From assembly GCA_963792485.1 (NCBI GenBank), contig CAWBWL010000007.1, positions 496,001-560,000 on the forward strand: a stretch of 64,000 nt of DNA, in the 5' to 3' direction. Below are positions 1 through 7,845 of the stretch, piece by piece. The DNA comes from JANOYJ01 sp963792485. GTDB lineage: Bacteria; Pseudomonadota; Alphaproteobacteria; Rhizobiales; Rhizobiaceae. The first letter of the stretch is position 1. The number at the start of each line of letters is the position of its first letter. Below the pieces are notes generated by a model that was not told the DNA's origin, made no database searches, and saw nothing but the letters and a program-made list of their open reading frames with translations. Position numbers and translations under genes: made by a program.

Positions 1-1032
1 GGAAACCGCGCCTATTATCCGCGTGCGGACTCCGCGCTGAGCGAGGCGGAGGTGCTCGGTCCGTTTCTGGCGCAGTTTTACGACGGCAAGCCCTGCCCGC
101 GCCTCATCCTGTTGTCGCACGAAGTCGAAGAGCAGGATCTGATCGCTCAGGCGCTGTCCACCCAAGCCGGGCGGAAGATTGAAATCGCCGTGCCGCAGCG
201 GGGCGAAAAGAAGGAGCTTGTTGATCACGCACGCACCAATGCGCAGGAGGCGCTGGGGCGCAAACTGGCGGACACCGCCTCGCAACAGATTCTGCTCGAC
301 GGGCTTGCCAAGACCTTCGGCCTTGAGAAGAAGCCGCAGCGTATCGAGATTTATGACAATTCGCACATTATGGGCACGAACGCCGTCGGCGCGATGGTCG
401 TTGCCGGGCCGGATGGGTTTGTCAAAAACCAGTACCGCAAGTTCAACATCCGCTCCACTGACATCACGCCCGGCGATGATTTTGGCATGATGAAGGAAGT
501 GATGGAGCGCCGGTTTGGGCGGCTGATCAAGGAGAATGCGGAGGGCTCGGAGCCGGAGGGCGATGAGGCCTTTCCGGCATGGCCCGACCTCGTCTTCATT
601 GACGGCGGGCCGGGGCAGATGAGCGTCGTGCGCAAAATGCTGGCCGAGCTTGGCATCTCTGACAAGATAACGGCCATCGGCATTGCCAAGGGCGTTGACC
701 GCGAGGCCGGGCGCGAGCGGTTTTTCGTCGCCGGGCGCGAGCCGTTCATGCTGCCGATGCGCGATCCGGTGCTGTATTTCATCCAGCGCCTGCGCGACGA
801 AGCGCACCGCTTTGCCATCGGCTCGCACCGGGCGCGGCGCAAGAAGGAATTGGTGGCCAATCCGCTTGATGAGATCGCAGGCATCGGGCCATCGCGCAAA
901 AGGGCGCTGCTCAACCATTTCGGCACGGCAAAGGCGGTTTCCCGCGCGGCGGTCGAAGATCTGATGAAGGTCGAGGGCGTATCTGCCGCCATGGCCCAAA
1001 CAATTTATGGTCATTTTCACGAAAACGGCTGA
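1..1032 (+). CDS. uvrC: UvrABC system protein C, C-terminal part (5' end outside window)
   Basis: This is the C-terminal 343 residues of UvrC, the nuclease that makes both incisions around a DNA lesion during nucleotide excision repair. The reading frame is open from base 1, which reads GNRAYYPRAD and so is internal to the protein; the gene starts upstream of the window. The RNase H-like endonuclease domain is visible, with YDNSHIMGTNAVGAMVV and the FIDGGPGQ segment, followed by HRARRKK and a C-terminal pair of helix-hairpin-helix motifs (IAGIGPSRKRALL and VEGVSAAMAQ) that bind DNA. It is followed after about 80 bases by pgsA on the same strand, an order common in rhizobia. Identity is near certain; only the truncation by the window edge is notable. 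Confidence 0.97.
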   Translation, partial: GNRAYYPRADSALSEAEVLGPFLAQFYDGKPCPRLILLSHEVEEQDLIAQALSTQAGRKIEIAVPQRGEKKELVDHARTNAQEALGRKLADTASQQILLDGLAKTFGLEKKPQRIEIYDNSHIMGTNAVGAMVVAGPDGFVKNQYRKFNIRSTDITPGDDFGMMKEVMERRFGRLIKENAEGSEPEGDEAFPAWPDLVFIDGGPGQMSVVRKMLAELGISDKITAIGIAKGVDREAGRERFFVAGREPFMLPMRDPVLYFIQRLRDEAHRFAIGSHRARRKKELVANPLDEIAGIGPSRKRALLNHFGTAKAVSRAAVEDLMKVEGVSAAMAQTIYGHFHENG

Positions 1033-1114
1033 AACTCGCCCTTCGTCTCATCTCATCCCCATTGACCCGCTAACGTTGCTCCTGTTTTGTGCCGCTTCAA
1101 CATCGAGTCTTTGA

Positions 1115-1699
1115 ATGGCCGGGCGCGCATTTAACATTCCCAACATGCTGACCTATGCGCGAATTATCGCCGTGCCTTTGGTCGTGCTGTGCTTCTTTCT
1201 TGAAGGAAGATTGAAAAGCAGCGATCCGGCGCGCTGGGCGGCGCTTGCCATTTTCATCGTCGCAAGCCTTACCGACTATCTTGACGGATATCTGGCGCGC
1301 GCATGGCAGCAGACGTCCACGATCGGCCGGATGCTCGATCCTATTGCCGACAAGCTCCTGGTAGCGTCAGTCCTTCTGCTAGTCGCGGCGGACGGCACAA
1401 TCGCCGGCTGGTCGCTCTGGGCGGCGATCATCATTCTCTGCCGCGAGATATTGGTTTCTGGTCTGCGGGAATATCTGGCTGAGCTCAAAGTGTCCGTGCC
1501 GGTGACGCGGCTCGCCAAATGGAAAACCACCTTGCAAATGGTGTCCATCGGATTTCTCCTTGCGGGGCCTGCGGGCGAGAAGATTTTGCCGTACACGCTC
1601 GAAATCGGCATCGTCCTGCTCTGGATTGCCGCCATAATCACGCTCTATACCGGCTATGATTACTTCCGCGCTGGCATGAAGCATGTGATTGATGACTAA
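1115..1699 (+). CDS. pgsA: CDP-diacylglycerol--glycerol-3-phosphate 3-phosphatidyltransferase
   Basis: PgsA makes phosphatidylglycerol phosphate from CDP-diacylglycerol and glycerol 3-phosphate, the committed step of anionic phospholipid synthesis in the inner membrane. The 194-residue product carries the full CDP-alcohol phosphotransferase signature: DYLDGYLAR followed by G and the DPIADK aspartates (about residues 54 to 78). Several hydrophobic segments flank it, consistent with an integral membrane enzyme. Length matches the family. The ATG start at 1115 precedes the family-typical FNIPNMLTYARI. It lies between uvrC and moaD, and its stop overlaps the moaD start by 8 bases, so it probably leads a small operon with moaD and moaE. 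Confidence 0.96.
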   Translation: MAGRAFNIPNMLTYARIIAVPLVVLCFFLEGRLKSSDPARWAALAIFIVASLTDYLDGYLARAWQQTSTIGRMLDPIADKLLVASVLLLVAADGTIAGWSLWAAIIILCREILVSGLREYLAELKVSVPVTRLAKWKTTLQMVSIGFLLAGPAGEKILPYTLEIGIVLLWIAAIITLYTGYDYFRAGMKHVIDD

Positions 1700-1946
1700 G
1701 CTCCTCTATTTCGCCTGGGTTCGGGAAAAGATCGGCGTTTCGGAAGAAATGATCGAATTGCCTTCCAGCGTCGCGACTGCCGGCGATCTGATCGGCTTTC
1801 TGGCCGGGCGCGGCGAAGGTTATGCCGAAGCGCTCGCGCATCCGAAAGTCATCCGCGTGGCGGTCAATCAGGAGCATGTCGAACATGACGAGCCAATCGG
1901 CGGCGCGCGCGAGATTGCGCTGTTTCCGCCAATGACAGGCGGCTGA
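1692..1946 (+). CDS. moaD: Molybdopterin synthase small (sulfur carrier) subunit
   Basis: MoaD is the ubiquitin-like sulfur carrier of molybdopterin synthase; its C-terminal glycine is thiocarboxylated and donates sulfur to precursor Z. The 84-residue product begins MTKLLYFAWVREKIG, has the beta-grasp length and pattern, and ends in the required Gly-Gly (PPMTGG). I chose the ATG at 1692; a TTG one codon upstream is also possible. The start overlaps the end of pgsA, implying translational coupling. moaE follows 7 bases downstream, so both subunits of the heterotetramer are made from one message. Nothing in the sequence looks damaged. Confidence 0.94.
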   Translation: MTKLLYFAWVREKIGVSEEMIELPSSVATAGDLIGFLAGRGEGYAEALAHPKVIRVAVNQEHVEHDEPIGGAREIALFPPMTGG

Positions 1947-1953
1947 GCGAGCA

Positions 1954-2418
1954 ATGAGCCGCGTTGTTCCGGATGTCCGCATTCAGGCCGAGGACTTTGA
2001 TCTCGCCGGAGAGATCGAGCACCTGACCCAGGGCCGCTCCGGTATCGGCGCGGTGGTGACGTTTACCGGCCTTTGCCGCGGCGAAGGCGGGCGGCTTGAA
2101 GCGCTGGAGCTTGAGCACTACCCGGGGATGGCGGAGGGTGAGATCAGGCGGATCGCCGAGGAGGCGATGCGGCGCTGGCCGGTCACGGGTCTCACCGCGA
2201 TCCACCGCATCGGCAAAGTCAGGCCGGGGGAAAACATCGTGCTCGTCATCGCAGCCTCGCCACACCGCGAGGCGGCGTTCAACGCGGCCTCATTCCTGAT
2301 GGACTTCCTCAAAACCGACGCGCCATTCTGGAAGCGCGAGCATCTTGTTGATGGCAGTATGGGCGAGTGGGTGAGCGCGAAAGATGCGGACGAAACTGCC
2401 AAAGGCAAATGGGAGTGA
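1954..2418 (+). CDS. moaE: Molybdopterin synthase catalytic subunit
   Basis: MoaE is the large, catalytic subunit of molybdopterin synthase, which inserts two sulfurs into cyclic pyranopterin monophosphate to form molybdopterin. The 154-residue protein shows the family landmarks GAVVTFTGLCR near the N-terminus, LELEHYPGMAE, the HRIGKVRPGE segment, and the catalytic-lysine region around FLKTDAPFWKRE. Length is normal. It directly follows moaD and the pair is cotranscribed with pgsA by spacing. A strong hairpin 15 bases after the stop separates it from the convergent RTX gene. Confidence 0.95.
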   Translation: MSRVVPDVRIQAEDFDLAGEIEHLTQGRSGIGAVVTFTGLCRGEGGRLEALELEHYPGMAEGEIRRIAEEAMRRWPVTGLTAIHRIGKVRPGENIVLVIAASPHREAAFNAASFLMDFLKTDAPFWKREHLVDGSMGEWVSAKDADETAKGKWE

Positions 2419-2432
2419 CGATGGAAGCCCGC

Positions 2433-2458
2433 CACCTGCCCGCTTTCACGGGCAGGTG
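2433..2458. terminator. Hairpin between convergent moaE and RTX gene
   Basis: A perfect 10-bp inverted repeat (CACCTGCCCG, loop of 6, CGGGCAGGTG) lies between the two convergent stops. There is only a short A run after it on the plus strand and no U tract, so it may work as a barrier for both genes rather than as a classical intrinsic terminator. Confidence 0.6.
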
Positions 2459-2476
2459 AAAATTGGCAAAATGCAA

Positions 2477-4213
2477 TCAGGAGCCGTAATAGTATATCTG
2501 ATCGGCGATCTGCGCCGCGTTCACACCGCCCACATAGATGTTGTAGCTTGAATCCGCGAGCGCAATCGACACGATGCAGCCAAAAGACGCCGTTGTGATT
2601 GTCAGGGCGTTGCGCGCATATTCGGGCAACTGCATCAGATCAATTCCATCGGTGAAATCAACAATGTTGTCGTAGGCGCCGTAGGCGATATCGTTGTTCA
2701 TGGCGAAGTAATCGGTTCCAGAGCCGCCATAAAACACATCGGCGCCGAGCGCGCCCATCAGCACGTCGCTGCCTGCGCCGCCGTACAGCGCATCATTGCC
2801 ATAGCTGCCCCAGAGCACATCATTGCCGCCGCCGCCATCAAGCCTGTCAGCGCTAATGCCGCCATACAATAAGTCGTTGCCGAGATCGCCATAAGCGGTC
2901 AGGATACCGCCGGTTGCGATAAAGTAGTCATCGCCATTTCCACCGTAAGCCGTGTCATTGCCGCCATCGGCATGGATCGTGTCGCTACCCTCGCCGCCAT
3001 AGAGGTAATCATCGCCTGCGCCGCCGAATATCTGGTCATTGCCCGCTGCGCCGTCCAGATTGTCGAAGCCGCCCATGCCGAACAGCTGATCATCCCCGCT
3101 GCCTGCCCAGAAATAATTGGTTTCGTTCGTGCCCGTAAGAAGGTCATTGTATGCCGTGCTAGAAATGGCTTCGATGCCAACATAGGTGTCGCCAGCGGCC
3201 GCGCCGCCGGAACCTATGCCCGTCGAGAGATTCACATTCACTCCTGCAGAGGACATATTGTAGACCGCCATATCCCAACCTGCGCCGCCATCCATCAGCG
3301 CCGCACTGCCGAAACCATCAAGGAAGTCATCGCCGGCATCGCCGTAGAGCTTTGAAGTCCCAGTTTGGTTGCTGACCAAATAGTCATTTCCATCGCCCCC
3401 ATACAATGTGTCTGCACCGAAGTTTCCATGAAGCGTGTCATTGCCGCCCATGCCGTAAAGAACGTCATCGCCAGAGTAGCCAAAGATGCGGTTGTCGGTA
3501 TTGGAGCCGGTAAGAGTGTCATTTCCATCGCCGCCGTCGATATTCTCGATGGAGATATAGCTGTCGCCTTGCGCTTCGCCGCCGTTGCCGAAACCGGTAA
3601 GCAAGTTGACGTTCACCCCGGCGACGGCGTTAAAGTAGTTCGCTGTGTCGGTGCCCTCACCTCCATCAAGCACGTCCGCGCCAGCGCCGCCATTGAGCAG
3701 ATCATTGCCAGACTCTCCATTGAGCCTGTCATTGCCATCACCGCCAAACAGGCGGTCATTCCCTGTCCCGCCCCAAATCGTGTCATTGCTGCCAAGCCCC
3801 CGGACCTCGTCATTTCCCGCGCCGGCATAGATGATCTGATTGCCACCGTAACCGCTGGTATTAACGTCGTTGCCAGTGATGAAGTCATTGCCTCCCGTGA
3901 TCAGCGGCATGATGTTCGCCAGATTGGCTTGGAGGCCTGCTAACGGCAGATTGAGGTCCGTCACTGTCCAGGTGTTGCGGGAAAGGTCCGCAAAGTTACC
4001 GGCAGTGATAGTAGCGTACTCCATGCCGAAGATGTTACCGTTAGGTCCGAACGTGAAACTGAGGCTGGCCGTAGTTGTGCCTTGCCTTAATGTGTAAACG
4101 CCGCCAGATGCAGTTGTTCCAAACTGCCAGCCGACCAAGCTTAACGTTTGTTCCAGATTACCGCGGTCAGTGAATACGCTTGAATTCGCGACACCTACCT
4201 GAATGACAGCCAT
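2477..4213 (-). CDS. RTX (hemolysin-type calcium-binding repeat) protein, probably secreted
   Basis: The 578-residue product is dominated by glycine- and aspartate-rich nonapeptides of the GGxGxDxLx type, for example GGTGNDRLFGGDGND and GGAGADVLDGGEGTD, which fold into calcium-binding beta rolls. The repeats run from about residue 105 to 510, broken by two related spacer modules containing AGVNVNLLTG and AGVNVNLSTG. The first 100 residues are not repetitive and I do not recognise them. The last 60 residues are hydrophobic and non-repetitive, as expected for an uncleaved C-terminal type I secretion signal. I placed the start at the ATG at 4213, because AGGAG lies 7 bases before it; an upstream TTG in frame lacks this. 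No ABC exporter or membrane fusion protein is nearby. No catalytic domain is visible, so the function is unknown. Confidence 0.85.
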   Translation of the reverse strand: MAVIQVGVANSSVFTDRGNLEQTLSLVGWQFGTTASGGVYTLRQGTTTASLSFTFGPNGNIFGMEYATITAGNFADLSRNTWTVTDLNLPLAGLQANLANIMPLITGGNDFITGNDVNTSGYGGNQIIYAGAGNDEVRGLGSNDTIWGGTGNDRLFGGDGNDRLNGESGNDLLNGGAGADVLDGGEGTDTANYFNAVAGVNVNLLTGFGNGGEAQGDSYISIENIDGGDGNDTLTGSNTDNRIFGYSGDDVLYGMGGNDTLHGNFGADTLYGGDGNDYLVSNQTGTSKLYGDAGDDFLDGFGSAALMDGGAGWDMAVYNMSSAGVNVNLSTGIGSGGAAAGDTYVGIEAISSTAYNDLLTGTNETNYFWAGSGDDQLFGMGGFDNLDGAAGNDQIFGGAGDDYLYGGEGSDTIHADGGNDTAYGGNGDDYFIATGGILTAYGDLGNDLLYGGISADRLDGGGGNDVLWGSYGNDALYGGAGSDVLMGALGADVFYGGSGTDYFAMNNDIAYGAYDNIVDFTDGIDLMQLPEYARNALTITTASFGCIVSIALADSSYNIYVGGVNAAQIADQIYYYGS

Positions 4214-4311
4214 TTTATGCTCCTGTTGCAATCCATTGCACTCAATACAAAGCATATGACATCTGTTGCAACTTCATAGTTAAGTGATGCTTAATACACA
4301 AAATCATAACG

Positions 4312-4338
4312 AAAAAACCGGAGCTTGCGCCCCGGCTT
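4312..4338 (-). terminator. Intrinsic terminator after ndk
   Basis: On the minus strand a 9-bp stem (AAGCCGGGG with CTCCGGTTT, two G-U pairs, loop CGCAAG) runs into six T residues about 45 bases after the ndk stop. This is a classical rho-independent terminator and it separates ndk from the RTX gene promoter region. Confidence 0.8.
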
Positions 4339-4383
4339 AACGAGTCAAATCAATGTCTTGGAGCATAGCGCTCCATTTTTGTT

Positions 4384-4806
4384 TCAGCCGACGATCTCAG
4401 TCCCCGAGAACCAGTAAGCCATCTCTTCCTTCGCCGTCTCCGGCGCGTCGGAGCCATGCACCGAGTTCTCGCCGATAGACAACGCGTGCACCTTGCGGAT
4501 TGTGCCTTCGGCGGCGTTGGCGGGGTTGGTGGCGCCCATGACTTCGCGGTTTTTGGCGATGGCGTTCTCGCCTTCCAGCACCTGCACAACCGTCGGGCCG
4601 GAGGACATGAATTCTGTCAGTTCACCGAAAAACGGGCGGTCCTTGTGGACGGCGTAAAAGCCCTGCGCCTCGCGCAGGCTCATCCAGACACGGCGTGACG
4701 CGACGATGCGCAGGCCCGCATCTTCCAGCATTTTGGTGATGGCGCCTGTCAGGTTCCGCCTGGTGGCATCCGGTTTGATCATGGAAAAAGTGCGTTCAAT
4801 CGCCAT
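4384..4806 (-). CDS. ndk: Nucleoside diphosphate kinase
   Basis: Ndk transfers the terminal phosphate from ATP to other nucleoside diphosphates through a phosphohistidine. The 140-residue protein begins MAIERTFSMIKPDA and contains the active-site histidine H117 in NSVHGSD, plus the nucleotide-binding GATNPANAAEGTIR. Length is exactly that of the bacterial family. The start context AACAGGACCATAAAATG gives a good ribosome site. It is a single gene: the upstream neighbour (DinB-like) is divergent and a terminator follows. Its 5' sequence closely resembles that of both RTX genes in this window. Confidence 0.97.
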   Translation of the reverse strand: MAIERTFSMIKPDATRRNLTGAITKMLEDAGLRIVASRRVWMSLREAQGFYAVHKDRPFFGELTEFMSSGPTVVQVLEGENAIAKNREVMGATNPANAAEGTIRKVHALSIGENSVHGSDAPETAKEEMAYWFSGTEIVG

Positions 4807-4895
4807 TTTATGGTCCTGTTGTTTTGGAAGGTGCGCGGTCTATACAGAGGCCGCCCCGGAATGCCAAGGGGCGGCAAAGGCAGGGTGAGCGGGCG

Positions 4896-5408
4896 ATGAA
4901 AGCGCATTTCCAGATGATGGCGGCCTATAATCAATGGGCCAACCGGGCGCTTTATGCCGCGGCCCGGCAGATGCCGGATGAGGATTACCGACTCGACCGG
5001 GGCGCGTTTTTCAAGTCCGTGCATGGCACGCTCAATCATATCCTTGTGGCGGACCGCATCTGGATGAAGCGGTTCACCGGAGAGGGCGATGCGCCGAAGA
5101 AGCTCGACGCCATTTTGTGCGATGATCTTGAAAAACTGACGATTGAGCGGGAACTCGAGGATCAGCGGATTTTGGACTGGCTGGCGGGGATGGACACGAA
5201 AGCCGTCACCGGACGCTTCACCTACACGACGGTTACCGACATGCGCACGATTTCGCAGCGGCTCGCCCCTGCCCTTGCGCATCTTTTCAACCACCAGACC
5301 CATCACCGCGGGCAGGCTCATGCGTTGATCACGGGGTTTGGAATGGACGCGCCGGTGCTGGACCTGATCTATTTTCAGAGGTCGAAAGAAGGGCGCAAAT
5401 GGAGTTAG
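4896..5408 (+). CDS. DinB family protein (putative metal-dependent hydrolase or transferase)
   Basis: This 170-residue protein belongs to the DinB/YfiT-like four-helix bundle superfamily, whose members bind a divalent metal through three histidines and include thiol transferases. The likely ligands are in VHGTLNHILVAD (about residue 45) and in HLFNHQTHHRGQ (about residue 130). Other typical features are YNQWANRALY at the N-terminus and DLIYFQR at the C-terminus. I chose the ATG at 4896, which gives MKAHFQMMAAYN; an earlier in-frame start adds 24 unlikely residues. The last four bases overlap the convergent anmK. Substrate unknown. Confidence 0.85.
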   Translation: MKAHFQMMAAYNQWANRALYAAARQMPDEDYRLDRGAFFKSVHGTLNHILVADRIWMKRFTGEGDAPKKLDAILCDDLEKLTIERELEDQRILDWLAGMDTKAVTGRFTYTTVTDMRTISQRLAPALAHLFNHQTHHRGQAHALITGFGMDAPVLDLIYFQRSKEGRKWS

Positions 5409-6514
5409 AGCTTGGCCAGCACGCCGCCCGTCACCGGCTCCCTCGCCCCAGTCGTTCCCGGAAATGTCAGCGGCAGGCCTTTGAGGCTGCGCACGGCCAG
5501 ATAAGCCCAGGCTTCAGCTTCCATTGACCCGCCATTGAGACCGCAGTCCTCGGCAGCGGCAACATTGGCGCCAGAAATCTTGGGCAGTGATTTCAAATCC
5601 GCCATGATCGTCTGGTTCTTCCGCCCGCCGCCGCAGATGATCCAGAGGCCGGGCGGTTCAGGCAAGTGCCTGACGCTCTCAAATATCGCCTCCGCGCTCA
5701 CCCGCGCCAATGTGCGCGCGCCGTCGGAGAGTTCAAGGCCCTCTGCAGCCTCAATCGTGAAGTCGTTGCGGTCGAGCGATTTGGGCGGTTTGGTGTCGAA
5801 GAACGGCTTGGCGAGATAGGCCTCCACAACCCGCCCCACAATGCTGCCCTCCGCCGCGATCCGCCCGCCATCGTCGAAGGGAATGCCGGCGTGGCGCCCG
5901 ACCCATTGGTCGATCAGCGTGTTGCCGGGTCCGGTGTCGAATGCGATTGGCGCGTGGCCTTGTTTCACAAAAGTGATGTTGGAAATGCCGCCAATATTGA
6001 CGAAGCAGACAGGCCGTCCCTTCGCCAGAGCCGGATCAAGTCCCGCCGCCAATGCTGCGTGGTAGGCGGGAACAAGCGGAGCGCCCTGCCCGCCATGGAC
6101 CATGTCGTTGGCGCGCATGTCATAGACCACCGGAATGCCCAGCGCCGCCGCGAGACGCCGGCCATCGCCCAATTGCACGGTCAGACCCTTTTGCGGGCGG
6201 TGCAAGACTGTCTGGCCATGGAAACCGATGACGCCTATATCTGCACCGGCGTTCTGCCTTAGAAACGCGCGTACGGCCTCGGCATGGCGGACGGTGATCT
6301 CCTGCTCGATAGTGCCTAAATTTCCGGGACGCTCATCACGCTTGGTGATCGCTTTCGCCGTTTCAAGACTGACCGCCAGCGCGCGGCGAAATGCGACGTC
6401 ATAGCCAAACTCCGCCGCGGCAAGACGCTCGACTGCATTTTCGCCGTCGGTCTCAATCAAGGCGACATCAATGCCGTCCATGGATGTTCCGCTCATCAGT
6501 CCGATTGCACGCAT
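5405..6514 (-). CDS. anmK: Anhydro-N-acetylmuramic acid kinase
   Basis: AnmK phosphorylates and opens 1,6-anhydro-N-acetylmuramic acid released during peptidoglycan turnover, giving MurNAc 6-phosphate for recycling. The 369-residue protein opens with the ATP-binding MSGTSMDGIDVAL and has GFHGQTV, the catalytic region FDTGPGNTLID, and CGGGRKNQTIM near the C-terminus. Length matches the family. It is divergent from tyrS (gap about 70 bases), an arrangement widely seen in alphaproteobacteria. Recycling fits with the other cell-wall genes downstream. Confidence 0.95.
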   Translation of the reverse strand: MRAIGLMSGTSMDGIDVALIETDGENAVERLAAAEFGYDVAFRRALAVSLETAKAITKRDERPGNLGTIEQEITVRHAEAVRAFLRQNAGADIGVIGFHGQTVLHRPQKGLTVQLGDGRRLAAALGIPVVYDMRANDMVHGGQGAPLVPAYHAALAAGLDPALAKGRPVCFVNIGGISNITFVKQGHAPIAFDTGPGNTLIDQWVGRHAGIPFDDGGRIAAEGSIVGRVVEAYLAKPFFDTKPPKSLDRNDFTIEAAEGLELSDGARTLARVSAEAIFESVRHLPEPPGLWIICGGGRKNQTIMADLKSLPKISGANVAAAEDCGLNGGSMEAEAWAYLAVRSLKGLPLTFPGTTGAREPVTGGVLAKL

Positions 6515-6588
6515 AGCCCGTCCTTGTCGATTCGGCTTTGCGGATGTTAGAGCGCTTCGACAAAATCCAAAATGCTGAAAGCCGAAAC

Positions 6589-7842
6589 ATGGCCGCCTAC
6601 AAATCCGACTTCTTGAACGTATTGAATGAGCGCGGCCTCATTCATCAAATCTCGCATCCCGAGGCGCTGGATGATACCGCCGCAACGACCGTTCTTACCG
6701 GCTATGTCGGCTATGACGCGACAGCGACGAGCCTGCATATCGGCAATCTGATCACGGTGACTATGCTCTACTGGCTGCAGGAGACCGGCCACCGCCCGAT
6801 AACCTTGATGGGCGGCGGAACATCCATGGTCGGCGATCCCTCGTTCCGCGACGATCAGCGCAGCTTGTTGTCGATGGAGAAGATCGACGAGAACATCGCG
6901 GGCATCAAGAAGATCTTCGGGCGCATCCTGCGTTATGGCGACGGCGGCAACGACGCGGTGATGGTCAATAATGCCGACTGGCTGATGCAGCTGAAATATG
7001 TCGATTTCCTGCGCGAGGTCGGCCGCTATTTCTCGGTCAACCGCATGCTGGCGTTTGATTCCGTCAAGCTGCGCCTCGACCGCGACCAGTCGCTGTCATT
7101 CCTCGAATTCAACTACATGATCATGCAGGGCTATGATTTCGTCGAGCTGAACAAGCGCTTTGGCTGCTCGCTGCAGATGGGCGGGTCGGATCAGTGGGGC
7201 AACATCATCAATGGCGTTGATCTGAGCCACCGCATGGGCGGCCAGCAATTGTTCGCGCTGACAACGCCATTGCTCACCACATCTTCCGGCGCGAAAATGG
7301 GCAAGACCGCCAAGGGCGCGGTTTGGTTGAATGGCGATTTGTTCTCGCCCTACGACTACTGGCAATATTTCCGGAACACCGAGGACGCCGACGTCTCAAA
7401 GTTCCTGAAAATCTTCACGCGCCTTCCGCTCTCCGAGATCGCGCGGCTCTCGGCGCTTGGCGGCAATGAAATCAACGAAGCCAAGAAAATATTGGCGACT
7501 GAAGCAACGGCGATTGTCCATGGCCGACAAGCTGCGGATGCTGCGGCGGAGACGGCGCGGCAGACATTTGAAGGTTCAGGCTTAGCCGCTGACTTGCCGA
7601 GCATCGAGGTCTCGCGCGCCGAGTTTGAGGCAGGCATTGGTGTGCTCACCGCCTTTGTCAAAGCCGGTCTCGCCGTTTCAAATGGCGAGGCGCGGCGGCA
7701 TATGCAGGGTTCGGCAGTGAGGGTGAATGATGAACTTATCAGCGATGACAAGCGCGTCTTGTCGGGCGCTGATCTCAATGGCGATGGCGTCATCAAGCTG
7801 TCGCTTGGGAAGAAGAAGCACATCCTCTTGCGCCCAATCTGA
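6589..7842 (+). CDS. tyrS: Tyrosyl-tRNA synthetase
   Basis: TyrS charges tRNA-Tyr. The 417-residue product is a class I synthetase: the HIGH-like motif is HIGN in SLHIGNLITV, the KMSKS-like motif is KMGKT, and the tyrosine-binding segment includes GYDATATS and GGSDQWGN. A C-terminal S4 RNA-binding domain ends the protein (VRVNDELISDDKRVL). I chose the ATG at 6589 (MAAYKSDFLNVL), because homologues begin there; a start at 6538 would add 17 residues that look unrelated. The stop lies just 3 bases from the restored stop of the convergent AsmA-like gene. Confidence 0.96.
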   Translation: MAAYKSDFLNVLNERGLIHQISHPEALDDTAATTVLTGYVGYDATATSLHIGNLITVTMLYWLQETGHRPITLMGGGTSMVGDPSFRDDQRSLLSMEKIDENIAGIKKIFGRILRYGDGGNDAVMVNNADWLMQLKYVDFLREVGRYFSVNRMLAFDSVKLRLDRDQSLSFLEFNYMIMQGYDFVELNKRFGCSLQMGGSDQWGNIINGVDLSHRMGGQQLFALTTPLLTTSSGAKMGKTAKGAVWLNGDLFSPYDYWQYFRNTEDADVSKFLKIFTRLPLSEIARLSALGGNEINEAKKILATEATAIVHGRQAADAAAETARQTFEGSGLAADLPSIEVSRAEFEAGIGVLTAFVKAGLAVSNGEARRHMQGSAVRVNDELISDDKRVLSGADLNGDGVIKLSLGKKKHILLRPI

Positions 7843-7845
7843 CGC

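Noticed and set aside
2899..3943. Several frames opposite or beside the RTX repeats
   Set aside because: Repeat-rich RTX genes keep all frames open; products are repeated Met-Ala-Thr or valine-rich shadows.
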